NCBI GenBank assembly: GCA_963920525.1
Contig: OY986435.1
Span: 220,626,899 to 220,690,898 of the forward strand
Source of the DNA: Dichetophora obliterata
Lineage: Eukaryota > Arthropoda > Insecta > Diptera > Sciomyzidae
DNA length: 64,000 nucleotides
Direction of reading: 5' to 3'
Part shown: in pieces, positions 21,821 to 31,912 of the stretch
Numbering within the stretch: position 1 is the first letter of the stretch
How the letters are laid out: every line of letters begins with the position of its first letter
Made by a program: the position numbers and the translations under genes
The notes under the pieces: model-generated
Database searches by the model: none
What the model was told of the DNA's origin: nothing
What the model saw: only the letters and a program-made list of their open reading frames with translations

Positions 21821-21904
21821 GAATGAATTTGGAAACCTTTATTTATTGTCAAGCAATGACAATAGAAAAAATTTAATATCATTGTTTTCTAGCCGCTTAT
21901 TGTA

Positions 21905-22150
21905 GAATTCGATAGTCTAGTGGTAGCGCGCTTGACTGTCGCTCAGGGTTCCCGGGTTCGAATCCTGGCCGGGCATTTTCGCAACAAGGGAGAGGATTGT
22001 TTCCACATTAATTCTTAGAACAGGGAAGAGGACTGCTTGTAATTCGCTTTTTAAGACAGCGGAGAGGAATTTTTCCACATTCATTTTTAACACAGCTGAG
22101 AGGAATGTTTCCCTCTAATGACATGCTATGTAAAAAAAGCAACGGAGTGT
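21905..22150 (+). mobile_element. tRNA-Asp-like SINE with short internal repeats
   Basis: The head (21905-21976) is tRNA-like: A box in TAGTCTAGTGGTAGCGC, a perfect 5-bp anticodon stem CTTGA/TCAGG around CTGTCGC (anticodon position GTC), and a T arm CCGGGTTCGAATCCTGG. The acceptor ends do not pair, so it is not a working tRNA gene. The body has about four copies of an ACAGGGGAGAGGAATGTTTCC-like phrase at 35-40-bp spacing (near 21983, 22021, 22057 and 22092). A related head lies in reverse at 1615-1683. Confidence 0.7.
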
Positions 22151-22228
22151 GCAACAAATGGGAATGCTTCCTACATTCCATGGAATGTTTCCTGGTAACA
22201 TCCGGGAATGCTCACATTTCCTGGAGGG

Positions 22229-23333
22229 TAATGTGACCAACCGTACTCCTTTTGGTAGTGTTTTACTTCTTTTTTTCTCGCTGTACTTCTTGTATCGAAG
22301 TAAGCTAAAAGTACTTCTTTTAACTTGTTGTACTTCTTTTTGACATCATTTTGACATTTTTTTTCATAAATATATTCAAAATACATCTCTCTAACTACTG
22401 CAAAAAATTATTAAAGGTTTGTTTCTGTACTCGATTCAAGTAACTTGATTTATTTTAAGTTAGTAGCAAAGTGTGACGACCGAAATGTTGACTTTTCTCA
22501 TAAGTTTTTTAAATAAGAAAATAAAATGCGATCTTTTTGAAATTTTAACATGTTTTTATTGATGTCGTAAAGTGTGCAAAAGAATTTTCTTTGACTTGAT
22601 TGTACATTAATTTGCTTATAGTTATCTATACCAAAGAAGAGTACTCGAAAGAAGGTGTGTTTTTTGGAGGAAGCACCCAGCCTTACGAGTTCATCTGAAA
22701 GAAAAAAATCAAAGAGAATATCGTTCTACAGGCTTTATTGTAGTGCACTACTCTTTAATATGTATATTTAAAAAAACAAATAAAAATGACGAACTTGTGA
22801 ATAAAAAATTTTTTAATCTAACTCTTTTTAATTTGTTTAAAAAAATTAACTTATTGAAACCTTGATTAATTTAAAGTTCTGGACCTAGCTATGTATGTCT
22901 TAAATAACAGTTGAAATTTTTAGCTAAATCTGTAGAATAGAAAACGTAGTTTCGAAAAAAACGTGTACAGCACTTTAATATACGTTACTATGCTTTCTCT
23001 TCTTTTGGCTGTAACTTTTAGAGCATATTTTTAAGATTTAATTTTTATATTCTATTGAGAAAAATTAAAAAAAATTGATTTTTTGAATTCGTCAAACTGG
23101 TGTACTACTACGTTAATAAGCAATGAATTGTAAGCTTTATCTAGTTTTGAATCTCTTTTATATTAAACTGTTTGTTTAATGGATTAATTCATGCATCTTG
23201 TAATATCTTCATTATTTTTTGTGGATGTACTTCTATTTTGTAATTCTATATTTATTCTATGTACTTCTTTTGTGTCTCTTTTTAAAGTCTGTTCGTGTAC
23301 TTCTTTTTGCTTTGAAAATGTTGTCCACATTAG
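22229..23333. mobile_element. Possible hAT-like element with TACTTCTTTT repeats
   Basis: The left end TAATGTGACCAACCGTACTC and the right end (reversed) TAATGTGGACAACATTTTC resemble each other and the TAATGTTACCAAC ends of the element at 19619-21672. The phrase GTACTTCTTTT recurs near both ends. No target duplication is found and no coding sequence is seen, so limits and class are uncertain. Confidence 0.4.
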
Positions 23334-23343
23334 ATATAACCAA

Positions 23344-24181
23344 CCCAGTGGGCATTTTAGCTAGCGATACGCAAAAGAAAGCATGCTAGTAGTGCTCTTA
23401 TTGGCGTCAATATACCTTCCATGCTCGCTGTATTGATGAGTGCTTCTGTAAGGCCTACCTTTTGAAGGTTTGGAGTCTTTTCATGTTATTTTATACGAAA
23501 AATTTTTAAAAAATTTAGAAACAATTTTAAATGATCAGATCAATTAAAAAAAAATCAAAACTTAAAGAAAAAACAAAAAAAAAATGTTTTTTTGCCCGAG
23601 TTGGGTCGTGAACCCAGGTCTCCGAAATCTAACACATTACATATCACATTATATGAAAACTTTTATATAGAAAAATTCTTCTTTTAGTCTTTTCTATTAT
23701 TTTTGTATAAAGAAATTATACAAAAAATTCCAAAAATTTTTTTAAATGAACATAAAAATTTGTAAAAAAATGAAGATTTTAGAAAACAATAAATTTTTTT
23801 TTTGATCTGAGTTGGGTCTCGAACCCGCGCTCCCGCAAGCTTACTTTAATTTGTAATGATGCAAAATAAGCTGAAGTCCGTTAAGAACTGCGGTAGATGA
23901 GTGGATAAGCAGCTGGACCGCCAGATAAGAAGACGTTGGTTCAAATCTGGAAATTGTCAATGGTTTTTTTATATCAAGTTGATACTTATATTGCTTTTCT
24001 TTCTATACATTCTCAAAAAGGGCTTTCAGCAGGCTCTTTAGAGTCGCGAGAGAGGAAGGCTTAGAACATTTTCTCGTTTCATATAAAAAAGTTAATGGGC
24101 TTGGAAATGAGTACGAAAGGGCTAAGAAATCCATATGATGGCCGCTAGAAGCACTTCAAAGCCCTGCTTTTGCCCACTGGG
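23344..24181. mobile_element. TIR element with three tRNA-like modules (copy A)
   Basis: Ends are CCCAGTGGGCA and its inverse TGCCCACTGGG-type, total 838 bp. The interior holds three tRNA-like blocks: two antisense B-box regions near 23600-23640 (minus-strand GGAGACCTGGGTTCACGACC) and 23808-23845 (minus-strand GCGGGTTCGAGACCC), and one sense block at 23889-23950 with A box TAGATGAGTGGATAAG and B box GGTTCAAATCTGG. Copy B at 51598-55282 has the same order and the same net length (839 bp). No protein is encoded. Flanks in this copy are AA/AA; copy B has TA/TA. Confidence 0.85.
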
Positions 24182-24504
24182 AATACATTACCGTCACTCA
24201 GCACTTCTTATCTTTGTGCAATGGTACTAGCAACAATTTGAAAATTAAGTAATACTAGTATCGCCTGCGGCAACTGTCTGCAAAGAAGTGAGCAAAAAAA
24301 ATGAAACTAATGTAGCGTATGCTAAGGCACTCTAGCGGAGGCTTAAGAAAACAGAACATTAAAGAGGCATAGCGAAGATGACAGCACTCGTTTGTCATTT
24401 TTGTAGCGATGAGGCATAGATAACTTATCATATAGATGTACATCCTAGAACAAAAAAAGCGGCCGAAAAGTTTTTAAAATTTTGCCTCCAATGCTAAAGC
24501 TCTT

Positions 24505-25540
24505 TCCTCTGAAGCTAAACCCAATCAACCATTGTGTAATAGTGTTTGGATTAAGCTTACCTACAATGGAATAATGAAAGCCTTTTACAAACATGCTTTG
24601 AAAACACTTGTCTACGTAATAAATTTACAATTTGTGTTGTATAATTGTGTCGAAACGGGATAAAAGTAAGCTTCTTATAATAATTCTTGTAGTAAGTTTA
24701 CTAGAAGTTTAATTTACAATCGTTTTCAAAGCATGATTGGAAAATGCTTTCAGAGGTTATTGTTTCACAACTTTCACATTATTGTTGAATTTGGAATTCC
24801 CCAAGTACTAAAATGTACAATTGCAATAAGAAACAAAGTTCCATCACTAACAATTTTGATGTCAGTGGCTTGTGTTCAGTGATAATTCCAACACATTCTT
24901 TTAGAATTTTATAATACTTAAATTAATTTTTAATTTTTTGTTACTTACACCAATGTGTTTGAATAAAAATGTATATTGAATAGTCCACATAGTTTTATTT
25001 ATATTCCCTTTTTTGTAGTGGCAATGTGTTTATTGACAGTATTTTATAGATAAATTTCTTATAGATTTTGATGTGATGGTCTTTCGTATAGATTAATTTT
25101 ACTGAGATGATGAATTTGTGCTCCTTTGATAACTGCGAGCACATAAGATTTCTTAAAAACAGGTGTGAAAAGCTTATATTGTAATACTTGCTTCCCATTA
25201 TTTAATAAATGTTTTAATAATATTTTTATAGCACTTTCTTCCAATTATTTAATAATTATTTTCAATAATACTTTTACAACACTTTTTTCCAATTGCAAAG
25301 AAAGTATTGTAGAAAGTTTATTTGCAACACTTATAACCAATTGAATAGTAAACGCTTGGAATAATTTTACAGTAAGGAATATTTTTCCAAGGGTTCCTTT
25401 TTGCTTATTCTACAATTACTTGAAAGCATTTCACAACAGTTTTTACAAGCTTTTTCCAAGCGCAATGCTTACGCTTGTAAGCTTACTACAAGCTTATTCC
25501 AAGTTTGTTTGGCTTGTTGGGAAGCTCTTGCCTCCAATGT
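24505..25540. repeat. Left arm of a ~1-kb inverted repeat
   Basis: From CCCAATCAACCATTGTGTAA near 24520 through GCTTACTACAAGCTTATTCC near 25485, this arm recurs inverted at about 28590-29690 with moderate divergence. Shared phrases include GGAAAATGCTTTCAGAGGTTATTG, GCACTTTTTTCCAATT-type runs and GACCATCACATCAAAATC-type sequence. The arm is rich in AAGCTT and TTACAAGC. No coding sequence. Confidence 0.8.
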
Positions 25541-25580
25541 CACTAACACAAGCACACGAGACAATTTCATGTACACCCTT

Positions 25581-26781
25581 CCCAGCTAGCATTTGGGAGA
25601 TTGTATGACGAGCGAGATCATTTCGCGATTTTTCTTGTTACTCTACAATCGTCGTTTAATCGTTCTGACGACCATTGAAAGATTGTTTTTCCCCACAATC
25701 GTATGTTACGCTTGTAAACTATTTATTTGCGAATCTTTTTGAATGAAGTCAGTTGCGAATTGTTTCGCAAGTGAATGAAGTCAGTGTATTTTGTGTTACT
25801 CTAAAATCGTCGCTTACGCATTCTCGCGATCGTTTCGCGAATTTAACCGTTATGTTTAGAAATTTTTACCAAGAACAATTGATTTTTGTTCTTTTGTCAA
25901 CAACTAATTTTTGTTTCATTTCAACGCAGTTGTTAGCTAGTGAACACGTGTCCAGACTGGTAGTTGGAGTTGGTAAAGTGGTTGGTGACTGCACCAATTC
26001 GTTTGTAAGGAATGCAATAAAAAAACTCCTGAGCGATGATGTGGCTGCAAAATTGAGCTGGAGTGGAACAAATAAGAAGCCCAATATCCAGGAATTTAGT
26101 ATTCCGAGAATTATAGCAAGTAAGTACTTTTTCTTTCATGCTCTTACAGTTTCCTATTTTGTTTTTATTTTTTATGATGTCTGTCATTCAAAATTCAAAG
26201 CTGGCGATGCAGGAATTAATAAAGTGGTGCAACAACATTTTGTTCATGCTAGTAGCTGACACAGGAAGGGTGATCGGACCAAAAAGGATGACGGAACGAA
26301 AAAGGGGGATTTGACTCCCAAATAAATTATATATTTGAAATTTTTTTCTTATATCAAACTGAATTATTTTTTTTTAAATAATACTTGAATTAATTTTATA
26401 TTATATTCATAAACTTATTACTTATACTATTACAATAAAAAAATGAACAAAACAGAACTGTCCTTTTTGTTTTGCAGCATTTATGATTAATTAAAGATCG
26501 TTTTGGCAATAGTTTCAAGAGTCTTTAGCGATTCTTTTTGGCACATTGTAGACGACTCATTTAGGCGATTGTTTCAAGGCTCGTTTGAAGTAGGATTAAA
26601 GGGGTCTAACACGATTGTTTTCTGCGCATCGTAGACGTCGCAAATGCAAGAGTCGCCGGCTTGACACAGTTTCTCCAGTTGTATTGAACTTGCGCGATCG
26701 GAATAGGACATCGTCGACGATTTATTTAATCACCCGTTCCGATCGTGGAAGAGTCGTCTACGATTGAAAATGCTAGCTGGG
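25581..26781 (+). mobile_element. TIR element carrying a DUF4806-type coding remnant
   Basis: Ends are CCCAGCTAGCATTT (25581) and its inverse AAATGCTAGCTGGG (ending 26781), 1201 bp. It sits just inside the left arm of the large inverted repeat. The subterminal regions are dense in TCGCGA and ACGATTG-like phrases on both sides. It contains a spliced-looking gene remnant (25929-26257). The ends resemble CCCAGTGGGCATTTT of the tRNA-module family, which may mean a shared superfamily. Confidence 0.72.
25929..26257 (+). pseudogene. DUF4806-like C-terminal exons, transposon-borne
   Basis: After an acceptor-like TTTCAACGCAG, the sequence reads LLASEHVSRLVVGVG, KVVGDCTNSFVRNAIKK, LLSDDVAAKLSWSGTNKK, IQEFSIPRIIA, then a donor-like GTAAGT at about 26119. 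A second part after ATTCAAAG at about 26201 reads AGDAGINKVVQQHFVHASS and a stop. The VRNAIKKLL...LSWSGTNKK...IPRIIA pattern matches, from memory, the DUF4806 domain of insect proteins, many of them repeat-borne. The N-terminus is missing. Function unknown; possibly the C-terminal part of a transposon accessory protein. Confidence 0.5.
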
Positions 26782-26859
26782 AATTATTACCTGCAGTTGC
26801 GAAACGGTTTTGCAACAGTTGTTGTTATGTATATTATTTCAACAGAGCCGCAGCAGTGT

Positions 26860-26935
26860 GAATGGCTCAGTTGGCTGAGGCTTTAGTTTTAATTCTTGTT
26901 TTTTGGAATCTTAAGTAGTGAGTTTAAATACTACC
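26860..26935 (+). other. tRNA-like (A/B box) fragment
   Basis: GAATGGCTCAGTTGGCTGAGGC resembles the 5' half of a tRNA with a D loop, and GAGTTTAAATACTACC is a weak B box 45 bases on. Stems are incomplete. Likely a SINE head or a tRNA-like module like those in the CCCAGTGGGCA family. Confidence 0.4.
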
Positions 26936-27419
26936 AGAGACATATTTTTTTAATGGCTTTTAGTTTTTTTTGTTTTTTTTTTAGTTTGTTCTATTTTTTA
27001 GTGATTTCACTCTGTTTTTTTGCATTAATTTCTCGTAATATCAAGCCTGTCATTTTGCGAATCGCTTGCATTACGAAAATGAGCAAGCCAAAATCAATTA
27101 TTATTTTTTTTTTTGTTCAATGCACTTTTCATCGACATTTCACCATATGTTTAAATCATTTTCGGCTTTTGCCATTATTTTTTCTTACATATATCTTACA
27201 AATGGCTCTCACTCATGAATATATCGTTATATATTTTTATTAATTATTTTACAATATTATAAAAAGAATTGGTTGGTCCATGTAGGGAATCAAAATCTGA
27301 AAATTCAGAAAAGTTTTTTAAAAGCAAGAGCCATTCTGAGCCATTCTTCTGCTCCGTTTTGCTCGATGGCTTCAGTGCACTTTTTTCAGTTTTTTAATCT
27401 TTTTTCCAAACTTTGTGGA

Positions 27420-27800
27420 CTACATATCCTGCAAAGTATTATTGTATAATGGTACGTCTTGCATATTAAAGGAATTATGTAACTCAAGCTCATCATCCTT
27501 ATTTTCATTACCTTCTATTGGTATGTTTTGTTGAGATTCGATGTGATGAAGGTTTTGCTGAGATTTTTGCTGTGGTTGATCATTCTGATTGCTGCCAACA
27601 ACAGCTTTCCAGTCAACTGCAACTAAATAGTCGGAATCCTCTTCGCAGTTGGCATAGTCAGAGGAATACATAATTTGCACAGATATAATTCTATAATTTG
27701 GGTTAACTCATATATGGAAGGGTTTCGTTTTTTGTGTCGAATTTTACCGAATAAGTTCTCAATAGGATTTTGATAACATTTAATAGTTCATATTTAAAAC
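27420..27800 (-). pseudogene. P-element-like transposase C-terminal remnant
   Basis: On the minus strand, NPIENLFGKIRHKKRNPSIY and ELTQIIELYL lie at about 27700-27775. After a frame change, YSSDYANCEEDSDYLVAVDW continues into a polar, Gln/Asn-rich tail to a stop at 27420 (an 86-residue open stretch from 27680). The IENLFG.IR....NP motif followed by NCE-DSD recalls the C-terminal region of P-element/THAP9-type transposases. That assignment is from memory of the motif and is uncertain. No other part of the enzyme is seen, and flanking DNA is AT-rich. Confidence 0.45.
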
Positions 27801-28589
27801 CAGTCATCGCATTTTAAAAAACAAATCTGGCGACACTGTAGGGTCGTCAAAAAGACACACGAATATGCCGAGACACATAAACTTATTTTTTGGTCGTAGA
27901 ATTTAGTGGCATACTCAGTTTTCCTAATCAGAACAAAGTCTCGATATATTTTCGATTGAAATTTAGTCGTTTTTAGAACAATTGGAATACCAAAAATTTT
28001 GACCACCTTCGATTTTGCGTTAACTTTCAGAATTTGATCTACTTATGAAATAAAATCACTAATTTGACTAAAAAAATTTAAAGATATTTTTAAAGTTTTT
28101 ACGTTCCACATTAAAATTTGGTCAAAATGGAAGAAAAAGCGAAATTGCTTAACTTTTGAACCATCATAGATTCAACAAGGCTAATTCGATTTTCATGTTG
28201 GATGTATTTTTGAAAAGACAATAAAAAGAAATTGTTAAAAACTATAACATTTTTTAAATTAAGGTCAAATATCAAAAATCTGAATATCTTGGTATTTTGA
28301 TCAGATTTGAAAATTAATTAATCAGATTTGATAATGAAATTAATTTTACGTATCTCGTCGTTTTTTTTTTTGTCTTTTCAAAAGTTGAAAATTTACCTAC
28401 AGTGTCATCTTGAACTATTTCGGTTAAACTTTCGGGGTTCATTCTACTCCTTGTGATCTTTAAGTTATATTGTGGAGTGTGACCAGAAAGGGTTAGAATA
28501 AAAAGTTCTAGATTTTTAATTAAATCCACAAAAAATTGGGACTGACAACAGCCCAGATATTGCTTCTTCTAATATGTATAAGCTTGAAG

Positions 28590-29690
28590 TACAGAAACAG
28601 TATTTGGAGCACCAGCAAAACCCAATCAGCCAAACTAGCTAGGAATAAGCTTGTAGTAAGCTTACAAGTGTAAGCATTGTGCTTGGAAAAAGCTTGTAAA
28701 AATGGTTGTAAAATGATTTCAAGTAATTGTTGAATAATCAAAAAGGAACCCTTGGAAAAATATTCCTTACCGTAATATTATTGCAATCGTTTACAGTTCA
28801 ATTGGATAAAAGTGTTGTAAATAAACTTTCTACAATACTTTCTTTGCAATTGGAAAAAAGTGTTGTCAAAGTATTATTGAAAATAGTTATTAAAAATTGG
28901 AAGTAAGTGTTATTGTAAGTTTTTTACAACTGTTTATAAAAAATTGGAAAAAAGTGTTATAAAAATATTATTAAACATTTATTAAGTAATGGGAAGCAAG
29001 TATTATTGTAAGCTTTTAACACCTGTTTTTAAGAAATCTTATGTGCTCACTGTTAGCATAAGAGCACAAATTCATCTTCTCAGTAAAATTAATCCATACG
29101 AAAGACCATCACATCCAAATCTATAGGAAATTAATCTATAATATACTGTCGATAAACACATTGCCACTAAAAAAAGGGAATATACATTAAACTATGTGGA
29201 CTATTCAATATAAATTTTTATTCAAACACATTGGCGTAACTAACAAATTATTAAAAATTTATTTAAGTATTATAAAATTCTAAAAGAATGTGTTGGAATT
29301 ATCACTGAACACAAGGCACTGACATCAAAATTGTTAGTGATGGAATTTTGTTTCTTATTACAATTGTAATTTTTAGTGCTTGGGGAATTCCAAATTCTAC
29401 AATAATGTGGAAGTTGTGAAACAATTACCTCTGAAAGCATTTTCCAATCATGCTTTGAAAACGCTTCTAAATTAAACTTCAAGTAAACTTACTACAAGTA
29501 TTATTATAAGAAGCTTACTTTTATCATGTTTCGATACAGTTTCACAACACAACTTGTAAATTTATTACGTAGACAAGTGTTTTCAAAGCATTTTTGTACA
29601 AGGCTTTCATTACTCCATTGTAGGTAAGCTTCCTCCATACACAATTACACGATGGTTGATTGGGAAAAGACTTCTGCTAAATCTTGTTAC
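28590..29690. repeat. Right arm of the ~1-kb inverted repeat
   Basis: Inverse copy of 24505-25540, ending with GTAGGTAAGCTT and CAATTACACGATGGTTGATTGGG near 29620-29665. Together the arms span about 5.2 kb. The DUF4806-type element and the P-like remnant lie between them. No coding sequence. Confidence 0.8.
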
Positions 29691-29699
29691 ATGTTTACA

Positions 29700-31359
29700 T
29701 ATTTTTCAGTTAAAGAATTTTATCATACGCTGATTTGAAAGTATGTATTTTGAAAATTCCCTTAAAAATTATCTACTAGGTTTCTTTCAAAAAGAACTCA
29801 ATTTTCTCTGAATTGAACACCTGACTTAAAGTAATAATGTATACTATACAAATTAATAAAACACTTTCTTCTATTTTATAGCAATTCAACTTGTATTTTA
29901 TGGATCTGATTTTATTCTGAAGAAAATATTTCATTTTGGTATTTTGATATTTCAACAAAGAATTAAATAAAAATATTTTAAAATAACAACATTAAATTAA
30001 CAAATGCCTCTTCAGCCACCACAATTCGATGTATTTTCATTTTGCTATAATTTTTGGTCTCAAGAAAATTTAATTCACATTGGTTGTTGTTGATTCAGTA
30101 CACATTTTCTAATTGCTTATTCTTATGGAGTTACTTTGTGTGCAGGAGTCTAAATATGACACCAATAAATGATCTTCACAAGGAAATCAAACCTTCTCAT
30201 TTGTTATGAGGTCCCATTTTCTAATCAAATGTTTTATTTAAGTTTTTTTTTCCTTCAACAAAGAAATCACAAGCCCTTTGGATATGGTTTCAGCCTCCTA
30301 AGAGGCCACTATTAATCTAACTTTGTCGGCCGAAAATTATTGTAGAAACGCGTACTGAGTAATAGGTATATTAACTTTGTCACTCAGCTTGTAACGTCGA
30401 TAAGGAGGCGTGGCAAGTATAGAAAAGTATATATATCCTTAGCAGCGTCACCTCCTGAGTCGATTTATCAAGGTCCGTTAGTCTGTATGTCCGTCTGCAA
30501 TCAGGATAACAGTCTTAATTTTAGAGTTATCGTAACAACATTTAATGTAAAAGATTTTTATTCAAAAATAGAGATAAAATACGAAAAGGAACCAAATCGG
30601 ATAAAAACCACGCCTACCTGCCATCTAAAGTCGCTTTATCAAAACGGTAAAATTTTCTTAAATTCCACAAAAAAATAATTTAATGACTTCAAATTTTGCA
30701 CATAAGCTGTAATATACGGTATCAAAATAAAACATTATTTAAAACTTGGAATGTACTAAAATAATCAAGTGGAAGATAATTTAACAAAATCCAATTTTTT
30801 GCAATTCTTGTTTGCAGAATTTTTCGTGAGCTCGTAAATATATTTTCGCTTAACAATTATTTTCCCTAAAGAGCCTAAATTCGGGAAAATCTATACTCTT
30901 ATATTATATAGCCGAATATCTTCATTTAAGGATGACATACTTAAAAATTATTTAAAACATAAAAAAATTTTAGTTTTTGGTGATTTAATTTTTCATATTT
31001 GTGAAGTAATGTAATCACTCTTTCATAAAAAGACACAAAAAATCCGCAAAAATTAGCGTAAACACAACAAACCCACTTTTATATATATTAAAAAGAACGG
31101 AAAAAGTACAAATTTTGAAGTACGGTACTTAAAAAGCAAGCTATTTGGGTCGGTTCCTCAAAATAATCCTTTATTTATGTTATGATGATTCTCAAAATGT
31201 TTGGAGTATGGTATGGTTTGAAATAACATCTAAAAATGGTCTGGTATAAAAAATATTGGCTGGTGTAATAGTTGTAAAACTGTCAGAAATTATAGGCAGG
31301 AAAAAAATCTTAATCTGCATCAAAAAATTGTAAATGTTTGCAATCGGAGTAAAGATAAT
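29700..31359. other. Intron sequence, no gene seen
   Basis: AT-rich filamin intron. The part near 30400-30500 (GGAGGCGTGGCAAG..., GTCCGTTAGTCTGTATGTCC) resembles the 5' region of fly Helitron-like or DINE-type repeats, but no ends can be fixed. Confidence 0.35.
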
Positions 31360-31518
31360 AGGGCAGTTCACGATCTTGTTGCATCGTCGCAAATGCAAAA
31401 TAAACAGCTTTTACAAAAACAAAAAGCATTAAAAAGCTTTTGCAACATATGCTTTATGTTTTTGTAAAAGCTGTTTATTTTGCATTTGCAACGATGCAAC
31501 AAGATCGTGAACTGCCCT
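31360..31518. mobile_element. Palindromic MITE, AAT target duplication, 159 bp
   Basis: The ends AGGGCAGTTCACGATCTTG and their inverse continue into a near-complete palindrome (arms about 62 bp) around a short AT-rich centre. It is flanked by AAT at 31357-31359 and 31519-31521. It belongs to the AGGG...TTCAC group also found at 34821, 53944 and 63597. Confidence 0.88.
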
Positions 31519-31683
31519 AATGTTGTTTTTCATGCATATTTTTGATATTTTTTTTATTTTGGTTCTTCACAAAAATTTCTAAAATTCAAATAACTGCATA
31601 ATTGTTATTTTTTTAGTTTCTTGCAATATTTTTTCAGTAGGTGTTTATTTTATAATTAATATTTTAGTTTCAATATATATAAG

Positions 31684-31912
31684 TGGCGGCCGTAGCCTAT
31701 TGGGTAGAGTGCGTGGCCCCTAAGCTAAAGAACCGCGGTAGCCCGGGTTCAATTCCAGCTCAGACAGAAAGTTTTTTCAATTGAATTAATTTTTCTGTTC
31801 GGTCGTCAATTCTCTGCAGACAATGGCAAACCTCAGAGAGTAAGAATTGCCATGTAAAGATTCTTGAGAACATAAGCCGTTTGGAGTCGGCATAAAACAC
31901 GTAGGTCCAATT
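31684..31912 (+). mobile_element. tRNA-derived SINE
   Basis: Head: GCGGCCGTAGCCTATTGGGTAGAGTGC (A-box region) and GGGTTCAATTCCAG (B box) at 31684-31763. Body: GGCAAACCTCAGAGAGTAAG, TTGCCATGTAAAG and GGAGTCGGCATAAAACACGTAGGTCC. This body phrase resembles a SINE I know from tephritid flies. It abuts the 5' end of the LINE at about 31913. Confidence 0.75.

Noticed and set aside
21905..21976. Functional tRNA-Asp gene
   Set aside because: The anticodon and T stems pair, but the acceptor and D stems do not, and the sequence continues into a SINE body.
31684..31763. Functional tRNA gene
   Set aside because: A and B boxes are present, but there is no consistent cloverleaf; the following body matches a SINE.
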